Source: Accumulibacter sp.
Lineage (GTDB): Bacteria; Pseudomonadota; Gammaproteobacteria; Burkholderiales; Rhodocyclaceae
NCBI GenBank assembly: GCA_024235715.1
Contig: JACKLW010000014.1
Span: 1-64,000, forward strand
Direction of reading: 5' to 3'
Length of the DNA: 64,000 nt
Shown here: piece by piece, positions 17,458 through 28,103 of the stretch
How the letters are laid out: each line of letters begins with the position of its first letter
Numbering within the stretch: position 1 is the stretch's first letter
The notes under the pieces: generated by a model
The model's database searches: none
What the model was told of the DNA's origin: nothing
Seen by the model: the letters and a program-made list of their open reading frames with translations, nothing else
Position numbers and translations under genes: made by a program

Positions 17458-18660
17458 ATGTACGCAGAACGAGTCCTCTCCGGCATGCGCCCCACCGGCA
17501 GCCTGCACCTTGGCCACTACCACGGCGTGCTGAAGAACTGGGTCAAGCTCCAGGATCAGTACCCCTGCCTGTTCTTCGTTGCCGACTGGCACGCGCTGAC
17601 CACGCAGTACGACGACCCGCAAGGCATTGTCGCTGCCTCCTGGGACATGGTCATCGACTGGCTGGCGGCCGGCGTCGATCCGCAGCGGGCGACACTGTTC
17701 ATCCAGTCGCAGGTTCCCGAGCACGCCGAGCTGCACCTGTTGCTGTCGATGATGACCCCGCTCGGCTGGCTGGAACGTGTGCCGACCTACAAGGACCAGC
17801 AGGAAAAGCTGGAGAGCAAGGACCTGTCGACCTACGGTTTTCTCGGCTATCCGCTGCTGCAGTCGGCCGACATCCTGATCTATCGTGCCGACAAGGTGCC
17901 GGTTGGCGAGGATCAGGTGCCGCACATCGAGTTCTCGCGCGAGCTTGCCCGGCGTTTCAATCACCTCTATGGACGCCAGGCCGGCTTCGAGGAAAAGGCC
18001 AGGGAAGCGGTCAGGAAGCTGGGCTCGAAACGCGCCCGCGCCTATGCGCAGCTGCGCACCTATTTTCAGCAGAACGGCGACAGGACGGCCATCGAGCGCG
18101 CACATGCGCTGCTCGACGAAGTTCCCGGCCTGGCGCACGCCGACCGTGAGCGGCTCCGTGGCTATCTCGAAGGCACCGGCAAGATGATTCTCGTCGAACC
18201 GGGCGCCTTGCTGACCGAAGCGTCGCGGATGCCGGGGCTCGACGGCCAGAAGATGTCGAAGTCCTATGGCAATACGATCACCCTGCGCGAGGATGCGGCC
18301 TCGGTGACGCACAAGGTGCGGCGCATGCCGACCGACCCGGCGCGCGTGCGCCGCGACGACCCGGGCGATCCGGACAAGTGCCCGGTCTGGCAACTGCATA
18401 CGGTGTATTCGGACGAGGCCTGCCAGGCCTGGGTGCAGCAGGGTTGTCGCAGCGCCGGCATTGGCTGCCTGGAGTGCAAGCAGCCGGTGATCGACGGAAT
18501 ACTCCAGGAGCAGGCGCCGATGCGCGAGCGTGCGCAGCCCTACCTGGACGATCCGCGCCTGGTACGCGAGATCATCGCCGAAGGCAACCGCAAGGCGCGC
18601 CATCTGGCCCGTGAGACGATGCGCGACGTGCGCGACGCGATGGGGCTGAACTACGCCTGA
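17458..18660 (+). CDS. trpS: Tryptophanyl-tRNA synthetase
   Basis: A 400-residue class I tryptophan--tRNA ligase. HLGHYHG near residue 16 is the HIGH motif and GQKMSKSYGN is the KMSKS loop; GEDQVPHIEFSRELA is the conserved tRNA-synthetase core. The protein is longer than E. coli TrpRS (334), as in many betaproteobacterial enzymes, with an insertion of about 70 residues before KMSKS. Start ATG 17458 has GGAG nine bases before it. A longer frame upstream overlaps the protease gene and is not used. Confidence 0.96.
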   Translation: MYAERVLSGMRPTGSLHLGHYHGVLKNWVKLQDQYPCLFFVADWHALTTQYDDPQGIVAASWDMVIDWLAAGVDPQRATLFIQSQVPEHAELHLLLSMMTPLGWLERVPTYKDQQEKLESKDLSTYGFLGYPLLQSADILIYRADKVPVGEDQVPHIEFSRELARRFNHLYGRQAGFEEKAREAVRKLGSKRARAYAQLRTYFQQNGDRTAIERAHALLDEVPGLAHADRERLRGYLEGTGKMILVEPGALLTEASRMPGLDGQKMSKSYGNTITLREDAASVTHKVRRMPTDPARVRRDDPGDPDKCPVWQLHTVYSDEACQAWVQQGCRSAGIGCLECKQPVIDGILQEQAPMRERAQPYLDDPRLVREIIAEGNRKARHLARETMRDVRDAMGLNYA

Positions 18661-18683
18661 TCGCTGCGTCCGGTCGGAACGAA

Positions 18684-19526
18684 ATGAGCGATAGCGAGAG
18701 CATGGCCGCAGCAGCGCAGCCGCCGGCCGAAGCGGTGGCCAGTCCCCTGGCCCGGATCTACGGCCAGCCCCTGACGCAGCTGCCACTCGACCTGTACATT
18801 CCGCCCGATGCGATGGCGGTGATGCTCGACGCCTTCGAGGGGCCGCTCGATCTGCTGCTGTACCTGATACGCCGGGCCAACGTCAATGTGCTTGACATCC
18901 CGATGGCCCCTCTGACCGAACAGTATCTGGTCTACGTCGATGCGATGCGCTCGCAGAACCTCGAACTGGCTGCCGATTATCTGGTGATGGCGGCCATGCT
19001 GATCGAGATCAAGTCGCGGATGCTGCTGCCGCGACCGAAGGTCGTCGAAGGCGACGACGCGGAGGATCCGCGTGCCGAACTCGTGCGGCGTCTGATCGAG
19101 TATGAGCAGATGAAGCTGGCGGCGCAGGAACTCAATGAACTGCCGCAGGCCGAACGCGATTTCGACTGGGTCGAGGTGTGGGTCGAGAAGACGCTGCTGC
19201 GGCGATTGCCGGAGGTGAGCGCGCACGACCTGCAGAAGGCCTGGCGCGGTATCCTGCAGCAGGCCAGGCTGCACACCCATCACCTGGTGCAGCGCGAGGA
19301 GTTGTCGGTGCGCGAGCACATGACGCTGATTCTGCGCCACCTGCGCGACGCCGGCGGTTTCGTCGAATTCGTCGACCTGTTCGATGCGACGCGGGGTGCG
19401 CCGGTGCTGGTGGTGCACTTCCTGGCACTGCTCGAACTGGCGCGCGAGCATCTGCTCGAAATGACGCAGGTGGAAGTTTTCGAGCCCATTTACCTGAGGT
19501 TGTGCGATGACCGACGCGAATTCTGA
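18684..19526 (+). CDS. scpA: Segregation and condensation protein A
   Basis: A 280-residue ScpA, the kleisin subunit of the SMC-ScpAB condensin. The conserved kleisin N-terminus [24 protein letters not shown] (from about 53) is followed by [23 protein letters not shown]; the C-terminal winged-helix part includes [12 protein letters not shown]. An N-terminal extension of about 45 residues precedes the conserved core. It overlaps scpB by 20 bp, indicating one transcript. The SMC partner gene is not in this window. Confidence 0.95.
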   Translation: MSDSESMAAAAQPPAEAVASPLARIYGQPLTQLPLDLYIPPDAMAVMLDAFEGPLDLLLYLIRRANVNVLDIPMAPLTEQYLVYVDAMRSQNLELAADYLVMAAMLIEIKSRMLLPRPKVVEGDDAEDPRAELVRRLIEYEQMKLAAQELNELPQAERDFDWVEVWVEKTLLRRLPEVSAHDLQKAWRGILQQARLHTHHLVQREELSVREHMTLILRHLRDAGGFVEFVDLFDATRGAPVLVVHFLALLELAREHLLEMTQVEVFEPIYLRLCDDRREF

Positions 19527-20094
19527 CGACGTTCTGCTGCGCGACTCGCCGGCCAGTCCCGGCGAAGCGAAGCGGGTGCTGGAGGCCGTCCTGTTGAGCA
19601 CTCGCGAACCCCTGTCGATGCTCGAGCTGCGCAAGGTCTTCGACGATCGTATCGACGCCGCCGTCCTGCGTGTCCTGCTCGACGAACTGCGCGGCGAATG
19701 GCGCCAGCGCCCCCTGGAGTTGCTGCAGGTGGCGAGCGGCTGGCGCTTCCGTACGCGTCCCGAGTTCATGCCCTACCTCGAGCGCTTGAACCCGGAAAAG
19801 CCGCCGCGCTATTCGCGTGCGGTACTCGAAACCCTGGCCATCATCGCCTATCGTCAGCCGGTGACACGTGGAGACATCGAGGATATCCGCGGCGTCACGG
19901 TCGCGACGCAGGTCATCCGGCTGCTCGAGGAGCGCGGCTGGGTCGACGTCGTCGGACATCGTGATACCCCTGGGCGGCCGGGCCTGCTGGCGACGACGCG
20001 GAAATTCCTCGACGACCTCGGCTTGCGCGGTCTTGACGAACTGCCTCCCCTCGAACAAATCAATTCAACCCTGGACCTAAGCGATGGCCAATAG
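19507..20094 (+). CDS. scpB: Segregation and condensation protein B
   Basis: A 195-residue ScpB, the winged-helix (KITE) partner that binds ScpA. Segments [48 protein letters not shown] and [24 protein letters not shown] are diagnostic. It overlaps scpA at its start and rluB by 11 bp at its end. Normal length. Confidence 0.96.
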   Translation: MTDANSDDVLLRDSPASPGEAKRVLEAVLLSTREPLSMLELRKVFDDRIDAAVLRVLLDELRGEWRQRPLELLQVASGWRFRTRPEFMPYLERLNPEKPPRYSRAVLETLAIIAYRQPVTRGDIEDIRGVTVATQVIRLLEERGWVDVVGHRDTPGRPGLLATTRKFLDDLGLRGLDELPPLEQINSTLDLSDGQ

Positions 20095-21058
20095 CAAGCG
20101 CAGGTTGCCTGCCGCCCCTTCCCGTTCTCCTCGTCCGGCTGCGTCAGGCAGCGCGCGGCGCCTAGCGCCCGATGCGCCGGCAGCGGCTTCTTCTGCCGAA
20201 GCCGGCGGTGCGCGCAAGCGGGCAGCGCCGAGCCGGGCGGTCGACCCGTCAAAGCGCGGGCGTCACCAGGAGGTTCCGGGCAAGCCCGAACGCCTGCACA
20301 AGGCGCTGGCACAGAGCGGCATCGGTTCGCGCCGCGAGATGGAAGCGCTGATCGCCGCCGGGCGGATCAATGTCAATGGCGAAACGGCGCACGTCGGTCA
20401 GACCGTCAGCGCCGGCGATCGCGTCAAGGTCAACGGCAAGCTGGTCAATCTGCGCTTTTCCAACCGTCTGCCGCGGGTGCTCATCTATCACAAGCCCGAA
20501 GGCGAGATCGTTTCGCGCAACGACCCCGAGCATCGCCCGAACGTCTTCACCTCGCTGCCCCGGATGTCGGCCGGACGTTGGGTGGCGGTCGGCCGCCTCG
20601 ACTTCAACACCAGCGGTCTGCTGTTGCTGACCACCTCGGGCGAACTCGCCAACCGGCTGATGCATCCCCGCTACCAGCTGGTCCGTGAGTATGCGGTACG
20701 CATCCTCGGCGAGGTGTCGGACGAAGCGCGCCAGCGCCTGCTCGGGGGCGTCGAGCTCGACGATGGGCCGGCGCAGTTCGCGAGTTTCCAGGATGCCGGC
20801 GGTGAGGGTGCCAACCGCTGGTACCGCGTCTCGCTTTTCGAAGGCAGGAACCGCGAGGTGCGGCGCATGTTCGAAGCCGTCGGCCTCGTCGTCAGCCGTC
20901 TGATGCGCGTTCGCTATGGTCCCGTCGCCCTGCCGCCCAACTTGAAGCGGGGCCAGGTTCTCGAGCTTGCGGAGGCTGAGGTGAAGCGGCTGCTGGCCGG
21001 CTTCGACATGGAAAACCCTGAAGGTGACCGCCCGCCGCGGCGCGCCCGGGAGCGCTGA
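20084..21058 (+). CDS. rluB: 23S rRNA pseudouridine synthase RluB
   Basis: A 324-residue RsuA/RluB-family pseudouridine synthase that would modify U2605 of 23S rRNA. After a basic, Ala/Arg/Ser-rich N-terminal extension of about 65 residues comes an S4 domain ([30 protein letters not shown]) and the catalytic domain with the active Asp in [14 protein letters not shown], then [16 protein letters not shown]. The C-terminal tail is charged. It follows scpB with an 11 bp overlap, the usual scpA-scpB-rluB order. Confidence 0.95.
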   Translation: MANSKRRLPAAPSRSPRPAASGSARRLAPDAPAAASSAEAGGARKRAAPSRAVDPSKRGRHQEVPGKPERLHKALAQSGIGSRREMEALIAAGRINVNGETAHVGQTVSAGDRVKVNGKLVNLRFSNRLPRVLIYHKPEGEIVSRNDPEHRPNVFTSLPRMSAGRWVAVGRLDFNTSGLLLLTTSGELANRLMHPRYQLVREYAVRILGEVSDEARQRLLGGVELDDGPAQFASFQDAGGEGANRWYRVSLFEGRNREVRRMFEAVGLVVSRLMRVRYGPVALPPNLKRGQVLELAEAEVKRLLAGFDMENPEGDRPPRRARER

Positions 21059-21084
21059 GTGATCTCTCCCGGCGCGCATGGCGA

Positions 21085-21113
21085 TTTACGCCGGCTGCGA
21101 TTTTCGTTATAAT
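21085..21113 (+). promoter_or_regulatory. Sigma-70 promoter of the rimP-nusA-infB operon
   Basis: TTTACG (4/6 to the -35 consensus), a 17-base spacer and a perfect TATAAT at 21108-21113. Transcription would start near 21120, leaving a leader of about 70 bases before rimP. Confidence 0.7.
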
Positions 21114-21157
21114 CCAACGGTTTTCCGGTCGCCCCTTGTGGGGCAAACTTTTCGGGG

Positions 21158-21179
21158 ATGGGCGTTTCGCCCATTTTTT
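21158..21179 (+). terminator. Attenuator-like intrinsic terminator in the rimP leader
   Basis: ATGGGCG and CGCCCAT form a seven-base-pair stem with a TTT loop, followed directly by six Ts (21174-21179). It lies inside the operon leader, ten bases before the rimP start codon. A second hairpin (GCCCC-TTGT-GGGGC, 21131-21144) precedes it. Together they look like a premature-termination control of the transcription/translation-factor operon. Confidence 0.65.
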
Positions 21180-21189
21180 ATTTGCAGCC

Positions 21190-21657
21190 ATGGATGTGCA
21201 CGAAGTTCTTGAAAAAACGGTGTCCGGCCTCGGCTACGAGCTGGTCGATGTCGAGCGCAGTCCGCGTGGGCGCGTGCTGCGCGTCTTCATCGACAAGCCG
21301 GAAAAGCCGCGCGGCGTCGATGTCGAGGACTGCGCGCTGGTCAGCAATCAGCTGTCGCGCGTGTTGATGGTCGAGAATTTCGATTACGACCGTCTCGAGG
21401 TGTCCTCGCCGGGGATCGACCGGCCGTTGAAGAAAGAGGCTGATTTCGAGCGTTTCGCGGGTTCGGAGATCACTCTCAAGCTGCGCTTGCCGTTTAACGG
21501 TCGCCGGAATTTCAGCGGTGTCCTGCAGGGTGTGCACGAAGGCAAGCTGCGCTTGCAGGTCGATTCGGGTGAGGTGGCGTTGGACCTGGCAAATGTTGAC
21601 AAGGCGCGCCTGGTCCCCAACTTCGAGCTGAAGAAATCAAGTGACAGGCTGGTTTAG
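21190..21657 (+). CDS. rimP: Ribosome maturation factor RimP
   Basis: A 155-residue RimP needed for 30S subunit maturation. Typical segments: [44 protein letters not shown] and [23 protein letters not shown]. Start ATG 21190 is chosen because it gives the standard N-terminus; the preceding bases are the T-run and TTTGCAGCC, with no Shine-Dalgarno, so initiation may depend on the leader structure. First gene of rimP-nusA-infB-rbfA-truB. Confidence 0.95.
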   Translation: MDVHEVLEKTVSGLGYELVDVERSPRGRVLRVFIDKPEKPRGVDVEDCALVSNQLSRVLMVENFDYDRLEVSSPGIDRPLKKEADFERFAGSEITLKLRLPFNGRRNFSGVLQGVHEGKLRLQVDSGEVALDLANVDKARLVPNFELKKSSDRLV

Positions 21658-21671
21658 GAGGTAATGAGCAA

Positions 21672-23144
21672 ATGAGCCGCGAAATCCTGCTGCTGGTAGA
21701 TGTCCTGGCACGTGAAAAGAACGTCACCAGGGACATCGTCTTCGGCGCGCTCGAGATGGCGCTGGCGTCGGCTACCAAGAAGCGCATCCATGACGACGCG
21801 AATGTTCGCGTGGTGGTCGATCGCGACACCGGCGATTTCGAGACTTTCCGCCGGTGGGAGGTCGTTGCCGATCATGATTTCCTGGACGAGGAGCAACAGA
21901 TACCCTTGTCGGAAGCGCAGGAACAGGACCCCGAGGTCGAGATCGGCGATTTCCTGGAAGAGGCGCTGGAGCCCATCGATTTTGGTCGTATTGGCGCGCA
22001 GGCTGCCAAGCAGGTGATCCTGCAGAAGATCCGTGACGCGGAGCGCGAGCAGATCCTCAATGATTTTCTCGGCCGCAAGGAACATCTGGTCATTGGTGCC
22101 ATCAAGCGCATGGAGCGTGGCAACGCGATCATCGAAACCGGCAAGATCGAAGCCCTGCTGCCGCGCGACCAGATGATTCCGCGTGAAAATCTGCGCGTTG
22201 GTGACCGCATCAAGGCCTTTCTGCTGCGTATCGACCGTGCTGCACGCGGGCCGCAACTGATTCTCTCGCGCACTGCACCGGAGTTCATCGTCAAGCTGTT
22301 TGCGCTGGAAGTGCCGGAAGTCGATGATGGCTTGCTGGAGATCAAGGCCGCTGCCCGCGACCCCGGAATGCGTGCCAAGATAGCGGTAAAGTCCAACGAC
22401 CAGCGCATCGACCCGATCGGTACCTGCGTCGGCATGCGCGGCATGCGGGTCACCGCGGTGACCAACGAACTGGCTGGCGAACGTGTCGATATCGTGCTCT
22501 GGTCGGCCGATCCGGCGCAGTTTGTCGTCGGTGCACTGGCGCCGGCCGAAGTGAGTTCGATCATCGTCGATGAAGACAAGCATTGCATGGACGTGGTGGT
22601 CGACGAGCAGAACCTGGCAATTGCCATTGGTCGCGGCGGCCAGAATGTTCGTCTCGCGTCGGAACTGACCGGCTGGACGATCAACCTGATGACCGAGGAA
22701 GAGTCGCAGACGCTGGTCGAGGCCGAGGCTGCGGCGATTCGCGTGCTGTTCATGGAAAAGCTCGATGTCGACGAGGAAGTGGCCAACATCCTGATCGAGG
22801 AAGGTTTCTCGACGCTCGAGGAGGTCGCCTATGTGCCGGTCCACGAGATGCTCGAAATCGAGTCGTTCGACGAAGCGACGGTGCAGGAACTGCGTGAACG
22901 TGCGCGTAATATTCTGCTCACCGAGGCAATCGCCACCGAAGAGAAGATCGAGGACGTTGCCGAGGATATGCTGAGCCTTGACGGGATGGACAAGTCGCTG
23001 GCCGGGAAACTGGCCGGGAGTGGTATCAAGACGCGCGACGATCTCGCCGATCTGGCCGTCGACGAATTGACCGAGTTGACCGGCATGGATGTTCAGCGGG
23101 CCAAACAATTGATTACCACGGCGCGTGCGCACTGGTTCGAGTAA
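21672..23144 (+). CDS. nusA: Transcription termination/antitermination factor NusA
   Basis: A 490-residue NusA that binds RNA polymerase and modulates pausing and termination. N-terminal domain (1-130), S1 domain (about 135-200), two KH domains (about 200-345, with GACVGMRG-like RNA-binding loop [11 protein letters not shown] and [12 protein letters not shown]), and two C-terminal acidic helix-hairpin repeats (about 360-490), as in proteobacterial NusA. AGGAGG at 21656-21661 overlaps the rimP stop. A three-codon frame (ATG 21664, stop 21673-21675) sits between this site and the nusA ATG and overlaps the ATG. Confidence 0.97.
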   Translation: MSREILLLVDVLAREKNVTRDIVFGALEMALASATKKRIHDDANVRVVVDRDTGDFETFRRWEVVADHDFLDEEQQIPLSEAQEQDPEVEIGDFLEEALEPIDFGRIGAQAAKQVILQKIRDAEREQILNDFLGRKEHLVIGAIKRMERGNAIIETGKIEALLPRDQMIPRENLRVGDRIKAFLLRIDRAARGPQLILSRTAPEFIVKLFALEVPEVDDGLLEIKAAARDPGMRAKIAVKSNDQRIDPIGTCVGMRGMRVTAVTNELAGERVDIVLWSADPAQFVVGALAPAEVSSIIVDEDKHCMDVVVDEQNLAIAIGRGGQNVRLASELTGWTINLMTEEESQTLVEAEAAAIRVLFMEKLDVDEEVANILIEEGFSTLEEVAYVPVHEMLEIESFDEATVQELRERARNILLTEAIATEEKIEDVAEDMLSLDGMDKSLAGKLAGSGIKTRDDLADLAVDELTELTGMDVQRAKQLITTARAHWFE

Positions 23145-23163
23145 GCGGGAAAAAGGAATTCAT

Positions 23164-26076
23164 ATGGCGCAAACAAGTGTTGCCCAATTTGCCACCCAAC
23201 TGAAGATGCCCGCCGGTGCCCTGCTTGAGCAGTTGCACCGGGCCGGCGTTGCCAAGAGTGAGGCAGGCGATCTGCTTTCGGAGCAGGACAAGTCACGGCT
23301 CCTGGAATATCTGCGGCGTGCACATGGTGGCGATGCCAAGACCAAGATCACCCTGACGCGTCGGGAAACCACCGAGATTCGCTCGCAGGATTCGCACGGC
23401 AAGTCGCATACGGTACAGGTCGAGGTACGCAAGAAGCGTGTTCTCGTCAAGCGCGACTCGGCCGAGGTGCGTGCGGCGGCTGCGCAAGCGGCGGCGGCCA
23501 GTGCGGCGGCAAGCGGGGAAGCGGCGACAAGGCCCGATGAGCCAGCGGACCGGCCGCTCGAGGCGCTTGTCGAGTTGACCACCGAGGCGGTCGCCGAAGC
23601 GCCGGCCGAGCTGCTCGTGGAGGCTGCAGCCGAGAGCGCGGCCGAGAGCGTGTCCGAGCCCGACGCCGCGACGCCAGCCGAGACCCGCGCAGAAGCGCTT
23701 CCCGAGCCGAAGGCCGAAGCAGTCGCCGAGGAGCGGACGGCAGCCGTCGACGATGATCAGCCCGCTGCCGTCGTCGAGCAGGAAGCCGAAGCTGCGGCCA
23801 AGCCCAAAGGCCGGCCACATGCCGAGCCAAGAACTGGCGGCAAGAAGGTCGTGACCCGTGCGTCGATCATCGGTGAGGAACAGCAGAGGCTGCGCGCCGA
23901 GGAAGAGCGGCGCAACGCCGAGTTGCGTGCCCTCCAGGAAGCCGAGTTCAAGAACAAGCAGCAGCGCGTCATCGACCTGGCGCGCCTGAAGCAGGATGCC
24001 GAAGAAAAGGCTCTCGCGGCCAAAGCCGCCGGCGTCGCCAAGCAGGTTGCCGCGCAGACGGCGAGCGAGCGACCGGCCGAGGACAAGACCCTGCACAAGC
24101 CGGCGGCCAAGCCTGGCACCGCCGACAAGAAAGCGCCTGAAAAGAAGGCCGCCGACAAGAAGGGGCAATGGAAGAACGAGGGCGCCAACAAACGGGCCGG
24201 GCTGCGCACGCGTGGCGCAACCGGTGGCGGCGGCTGGCGGGACAACAAGCATGGCAAGCGCCCGGGCCGTGGCTCCAGCGACGAAGAGCATTCCTTCCAG
24301 GCGCCCATCGATCCGGTCATTCACGATGTCTACGTGCCGGAGACCATCTCCGTGGCCGATCTTGCCCACAAGATGGCTGTCAAGGCCACCGAGGTGATCA
24401 AGGCGCTGATGAAGATGGGTTCGATGGTGACCATCAACCAGGTCCTGGATCAGGAAACGGCGATGATCATCGTTGAAGAAATGGGTCACAAGGCGTTTGC
24501 CGCCAAGCTCGACGATCCCGACGCCTTCCTCGATGACGCGCCAGCGGACCACAAGGACGCGCCACTTGAGCCGCGCGCGCCGGTGGTGACCGTCATGGGG
24601 CACGTCGACCACGGCAAGACGTCGCTGCTCGACCACATTCGCCGCACCCGCGTTGCCAGTGGCGAAGCGGGCGGGATCACGCAGCATATCGGCGCCTATC
24701 ACGTCGAAACCGAGCGGGGCATGGTGACCTTCCTCGATACGCCGGGTCACGAAGCCTTTACGGCGATGCGCGCACGCGGTGCCAAGGCCACCGACCTGGT
24801 CATTCTGGTCGTCGCTGCCGACGATGGCGTGATGCCGCAGACGCGCGAGGCGATTCACCACGCCAAGGCCGCCGGCGTACCGCTGGTCGTTGCCGTGAAC
24901 AAGATCGACAAGGCCGGTGCACAACCCGAGCGGGTGAAGCAGGAACTGGTTGCCGAAGAAGTCGTACCGGAGGAATACGGCGGCGATGTGCCTTTCATCT
25001 CTGTTTCGGCGAAGACCGGCGCGGGTATCGACGAACTGCTCGAAAACGTCCTGCTGCAGGCCGACATGCTCGAACTGAAGGCGCCGAGGGAGGCTGCCGC
25101 CAAGGGCCTGATCATCGAGGCTCGCCTCGACAAGGGGCGCGGGCCGGTGGCGACGATGCTGGTGCTGTCGGGGACGCTTCGCCAGGGCGATGTCGTGCTG
25201 GCTGGGCAGGTCTTCGGACGGGTACGTGCCATGCTCGACGAAGATGGCAAGGTGATCAAGGAGGCCGGGCCGTCGATTCCCGTCGAGATCCTCGGTCTTT
25301 CGGATGTCCCGGCTGCCGGGCAGGAGGCGGTGGTGCTGGCCGACGAGCGCAAGGTGCGCGAGATCGCGCTCTTCCGTCAGGGCAAATATCGCGACGTCAA
25401 GCTGGCGACCAAACAGGCGGCCAACCTGGAAAGCATCCTGGACACGATGACCACGGCGGAAGCCAAGGTCCTGCCGCTGATCATCAAGGCCGACGTACAG
25501 GGCTCTCAGGAAGCGCTGGTGCAATCGCTGGTGAAACTGTCGACTGCCGAGGTCAAGGTCAACGTCATCCATGCCGCGGTCGGTGCGATCAGCGAGTCGG
25601 ATGTGCATCTGGCGCAGGCGTCGAATGCGGTGATCATCGGCTTCAATGCCCGGGCCGACGCTGGCGCGCGCAAGGCCGCCGAGAGCGCCGGTGTCGATAT
25701 TCGTTACTACAACATCATATATGATGCGGTAGACGAGGTGAAGAACGCGTTGTCCGGGATGCTGGCGCCGGAGAAGCGCGAAGACATCACCGGCCTGGTC
25801 GAGATCCGGCAGGTCTTCCGGGCGACTCGCATCGGTACCATCGCCGGCTGCTACGTCCTCGAAGGGGTCATCAAGCGCAGCTCGCGCATCCGTCTCCTGC
25901 GCAATCACATCGTCATGTGGGAAGGCGAGCTGGACGGCCTGAAGCGCTTCAAGGATGACGCCAAGGAAGTGCGCGCCGGTTTCGAATGTGGTCTGTCGCT
26001 GAAGAATTACAATGCCTACGAGGAGGGCGACCAGCTCGAAGCCTACGACGTCACGGAAGTTGCCCGGACGCTGTAA
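23164..26076 (+). CDS. infB: Translation initiation factor IF-2
   Basis: A 970-residue IF-2 GTPase that places initiator tRNA on the ribosome. The N-terminal IF2N domain (about 1-55) is followed by a long Ala/Glu/Lys-rich low-complexity linker (about 100-370), a second IF2N-like domain and the G domain from about 475 ([24 protein letters not shown]), then the beta-barrel and C1/C2 domains. The linker makes it about 80 residues longer than E. coli IF-2. ATG 23164 follows AAAAAGGAATTCAT. No internal initiation site was evaluated. Confidence 0.97.
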   Translation: MAQTSVAQFATQLKMPAGALLEQLHRAGVAKSEAGDLLSEQDKSRLLEYLRRAHGGDAKTKITLTRRETTEIRSQDSHGKSHTVQVEVRKKRVLVKRDSAEVRAAAAQAAAASAAASGEAATRPDEPADRPLEALVELTTEAVAEAPAELLVEAAAESAAESVSEPDAATPAETRAEALPEPKAEAVAEERTAAVDDDQPAAVVEQEAEAAAKPKGRPHAEPRTGGKKVVTRASIIGEEQQRLRAEEERRNAELRALQEAEFKNKQQRVIDLARLKQDAEEKALAAKAAGVAKQVAAQTASERPAEDKTLHKPAAKPGTADKKAPEKKAADKKGQWKNEGANKRAGLRTRGATGGGGWRDNKHGKRPGRGSSDEEHSFQAPIDPVIHDVYVPETISVADLAHKMAVKATEVIKALMKMGSMVTINQVLDQETAMIIVEEMGHKAFAAKLDDPDAFLDDAPADHKDAPLEPRAPVVTVMGHVDHGKTSLLDHIRRTRVASGEAGGITQHIGAYHVETERGMVTFLDTPGHEAFTAMRARGAKATDLVILVVAADDGVMPQTREAIHHAKAAGVPLVVAVNKIDKAGAQPERVKQELVAEEVVPEEYGGDVPFISVSAKTGAGIDELLENVLLQADMLELKAPREAAAKGLIIEARLDKGRGPVATMLVLSGTLRQGDVVLAGQVFGRVRAMLDEDGKVIKEAGPSIPVEILGLSDVPAAGQEAVVLADERKVREIALFRQGKYRDVKLATKQAANLESILDTMTTAEAKVLPLIIKADVQGSQEALVQSLVKLSTAEVKVNVIHAAVGAISESDVHLAQASNAVIIGFNARADAGARKAAESAGVDIRYYNIIYDAVDEVKNALSGMLAPEKREDITGLVEIRQVFRATRIGTIAGCYVLEGVIKRSSRIRLLRNHIVMWEGELDGLKRFKDDAKEVRAGFECGLSLKNYNAYEEGDQLEAYDVTEVARTL

Positions 26077-26463
26077 GTGCCTGCCAACAGGGGATTTTTG
26101 CGCCGGGACCGGATCTGCGAGCAGATCCGTCGTGAGCTGGCTGAGGTGATCCGGACCGAGCTCCGCGATCCGCGGGTCGGCATGATCAGCCTGACCGAAG
26201 TCCAGATCAGCGCCGATTACGCGCATGCCAAGGTCTACTTCAGCAGCCTGGCGGGCAGCGAACATCTCGATTCGGTTCAGCTCGGCCTGCACAATGCGTC
26301 GGGTTTCCTGCGCAGCGAACTTGGTAAACGCATCAGTATCCACAGCACGCCGCAGCTGCACTTCATTTTCGACGAGTCACTCGAACGTGGCGAGAAGATG
26401 TCGAAGCTGATCAGCGAGGCCGCGGCAATCTCGGATCAGACTGATCCGGCGCAACGCGACTGA
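26077..26463 (+). CDS. rbfA: Ribosome-binding factor A
   Basis: A 128-residue RbfA, a cold-shock 30S maturation factor with a KH-like fold. Visible signatures: RRDRICEQIRRELAEVIRTELRDPRVGMISLTEVQISADYAHAKVYFS and LRSELGKRISIHSTPQLHFIFDESLERG. The GTG start immediately follows the infB stop, implying translational coupling. Normal length. Confidence 0.96.
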   Translation: MPANRGFLRRDRICEQIRRELAEVIRTELRDPRVGMISLTEVQISADYAHAKVYFSSLAGSEHLDSVQLGLHNASGFLRSELGKRISIHSTPQLHFIFDESLERGEKMSKLISEAAAISDQTDPAQRD

Positions 26464-26525
26464 GTGGCTGTCGGGCCGCAGTTGAACGCTGATTTCCGCA
26501 GGCCGATCCTGCAGCGCTGGCCGAC

Positions 26526-27419
26526 TTGAATACCAGGAAGGGCTGGCGACGGGTCGATGGCGTCTTGCTGCTCGACAAGCCGACCGGGATGACGTCCAAC
26601 GCGGCGCTGCAGGCGGCCCGCCGCCTTTTCTCCGCGGCCAAGGCCGGTCACACGGGCACGCTCGATCCGCTGGCCAGCGGCCTGCTGCCCCTTTGCTTCG
26701 GGGAGGCCACCAAGTTCGCGGTCGACCTGCTGACTGCCGACAAGACTTACGAAGCGGATCTCCTGTTTGGCGCCACGACCGATACCGGTGACGCCGACGG
26801 TAACGTCGTTGCCCGTCATCCGGTGGACTTCGGGCCCGACGACCTCGAAGCGGCGCTGGCGCGTTTCCGCGGGCCGATTCGGCAGGTTCCACCAATGTAC
26901 TCGGCGCTGAAGCGGGACGGAAAACCGCTCTACCAGTTGGCGCGGCAGGGTATCGAGGTCGAACGTGAGGCGCGCGAGGTGACGGTCCACCAACTGCAGC
27001 TCCTCGATTTCTCCGTTGATAGCTGCCGCCTGCGCGTCGCCTGCAGCAAAGGTACCTATATTCGCAGCCTGGCCGAGGACCTGGGTAGTGCTCTCGGTTG
27101 CGGTGCACATCTGACGGCGCTTCGCCGCGTTGCGGTCGGTGCTCTCGCGGTCGGCGATGCGGTGACCCTCGACCAGCTGGCAGGGCACGGCGAAGCAGAA
27201 CGTGAACGCTGGCTCCTCGCCCCGGACACGCTGCTGCAGAGTCTGCCAGCCGTTGATCTGGACGACGAAGCTGCCGCGCGCTTCGTGCGCGGCAATCCTG
27301 TCGACTGCCTGGCCAGCCCCGGAAAATGCCGGGTTTATGGACTCGGTCGCCTGCTCGGGCTGGGCCAGGCCGATGGCCAGGGGAGTCTGCAGCCGCGTCG
27401 GGTGGTCGCTTCCGCGTAG
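26526..27419 (+). CDS. truB: tRNA pseudouridine-55 synthase
   Basis: A 297-residue TruB that makes pseudouridine 55 in the T-loop of tRNAs. The start VDGVLLLDKPTGMTSN and the catalytic segment GHTGTLDPLASGLLPLCFGEATK (active Asp in LDP) are diagnostic; a C-terminal PUA-like part ends the protein. TTG at 26526 is the only reasonable start: no ATG or GTG precedes the conserved core in this frame. Last gene of the operon, converging with the tungstate transporter genes 18 bp away. Confidence 0.95.
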   Translation: MNTRKGWRRVDGVLLLDKPTGMTSNAALQAARRLFSAAKAGHTGTLDPLASGLLPLCFGEATKFAVDLLTADKTYEADLLFGATTDTGDADGNVVARHPVDFGPDDLEAALARFRGPIRQVPPMYSALKRDGKPLYQLARQGIEVEREAREVTVHQLQLLDFSVDSCRLRVACSKGTYIRSLAEDLGSALGCGAHLTALRRVAVGALAVGDAVTLDQLAGHGEAERERWLLAPDTLLQSLPAVDLDDEAAARFVRGNPVDCLASPGKCRVYGLGRLLGLGQADGQGSLQPRRVVASA

Positions 27420-27437
27420 CCCGGTCTGCCAGCTGGT

Positions 27438-28103
27438 TCAGGGTGCCGGCCCGCCAGTGACTCGAATCCCGCCGTCGAGCAGGTGCAGGCGGCGCATGTT
27501 TGGCAGGGCGATCACGTCGCGGTCATGGCAGGCGATGACCGCGGTTGTCCGTGCGCCGCAGAAACCGTGCAGCAGATCGATGGTCTGGCGGCGTGATTCG
27601 CTGTCGAGATTGGCCGTTGGTTCGTCGAGCAGCAGCACCTTCGGTGCCAGCACCCAGGCACGGGCCAGGGCCACCCGCTGGCGCTCGCCTCCCGACAGCT
27701 TCTGCGGAGGCGTCAGCAGCAGATGCTGCAGGCGGGCCCAGGCGATGGCGGCGGCAACCAGGCGCTCGCGCTCGCCGGTGTCGACACCCCGCGCGCGCAG
27801 CCCGTAGGCAATATTCTCGCTGACGCTGGTATGGAACAGGTAGGGCTGCTGATGGACGTAGATGACCTCGCGCCGTAGCCAGTCGGGATACGGTCGCCAG
27901 TCGAAGCGGCGACCGGCGTAGCACCCGTCACCGCGGTTCGGCGCCTCGATACCGGCCAGAATACGCAGCAAGGTTGACTTGCCGCTGCCGTTTTCGCCGG
28001 TCAGCACATAGCGCTCGCCAGCGCTCAGGCTCAGGCTTTCGATGGCCAGCAGGCGTCTCTCGCCGAATGACTTGGCCAGCATGGCGACCGCCAGCAGGCT
28101 CAT
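27438..28103 (-). CDS. tupC: Tungstate ABC transporter ATPase TupC
   Basis: A 221-residue ABC ATPase: Walker A GENGSGKST (about 36-44), Q-loop in YVHQQPYLF, signature LSGGERQR, Walker B VLLLDEPTANLD and switch His in CHDRD. Assignment to tungstate uptake comes from the adjacent TupA-type binding protein. It overlaps tupB by 4 bp and is the last gene of tupA-tupB-tupC. All nucleotide-binding motifs are intact. Confidence 0.88.
   Translation of the reverse strand: MSLLAVAMLAKSFGERRLLAIESLSLSAGERYVLTGENGSGKSTLLRILAGIEAPNRGDGCYAGRRFDWRPYPDWLRREVIYVHQQPYLFHTSVSENIAYGLRARGVDTGERERLVAAAIAWARLQHLLLTPPQKLSGGERQRVALARAWVLAPKVLLLDEPTANLDSESRRQTIDLLHGFCGARTTAVIACHDRDVIALPNMRRLHLLDGGIRVTGGPAP

Noticed and set aside
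21131-21144. GCCCC-TTGT-GGGGC hairpin as a terminator of rluB
   Set aside because: It lies after the TATAAT promoter and has no T-run; it belongs to the rimP leader instead.
21654-23132. 492-codon minus-strand frame opposite nusA
   Set aside because: Antisense shadow of a conserved gene; no start signal.
23293-26361. 1022-codon open frame on the minus strand opposite infB and rbfA
   Set aside because: It is a high-GC antisense shadow of infB; no ribosome binding site and no recognisable domain, while the plus strand encodes a clear IF-2.
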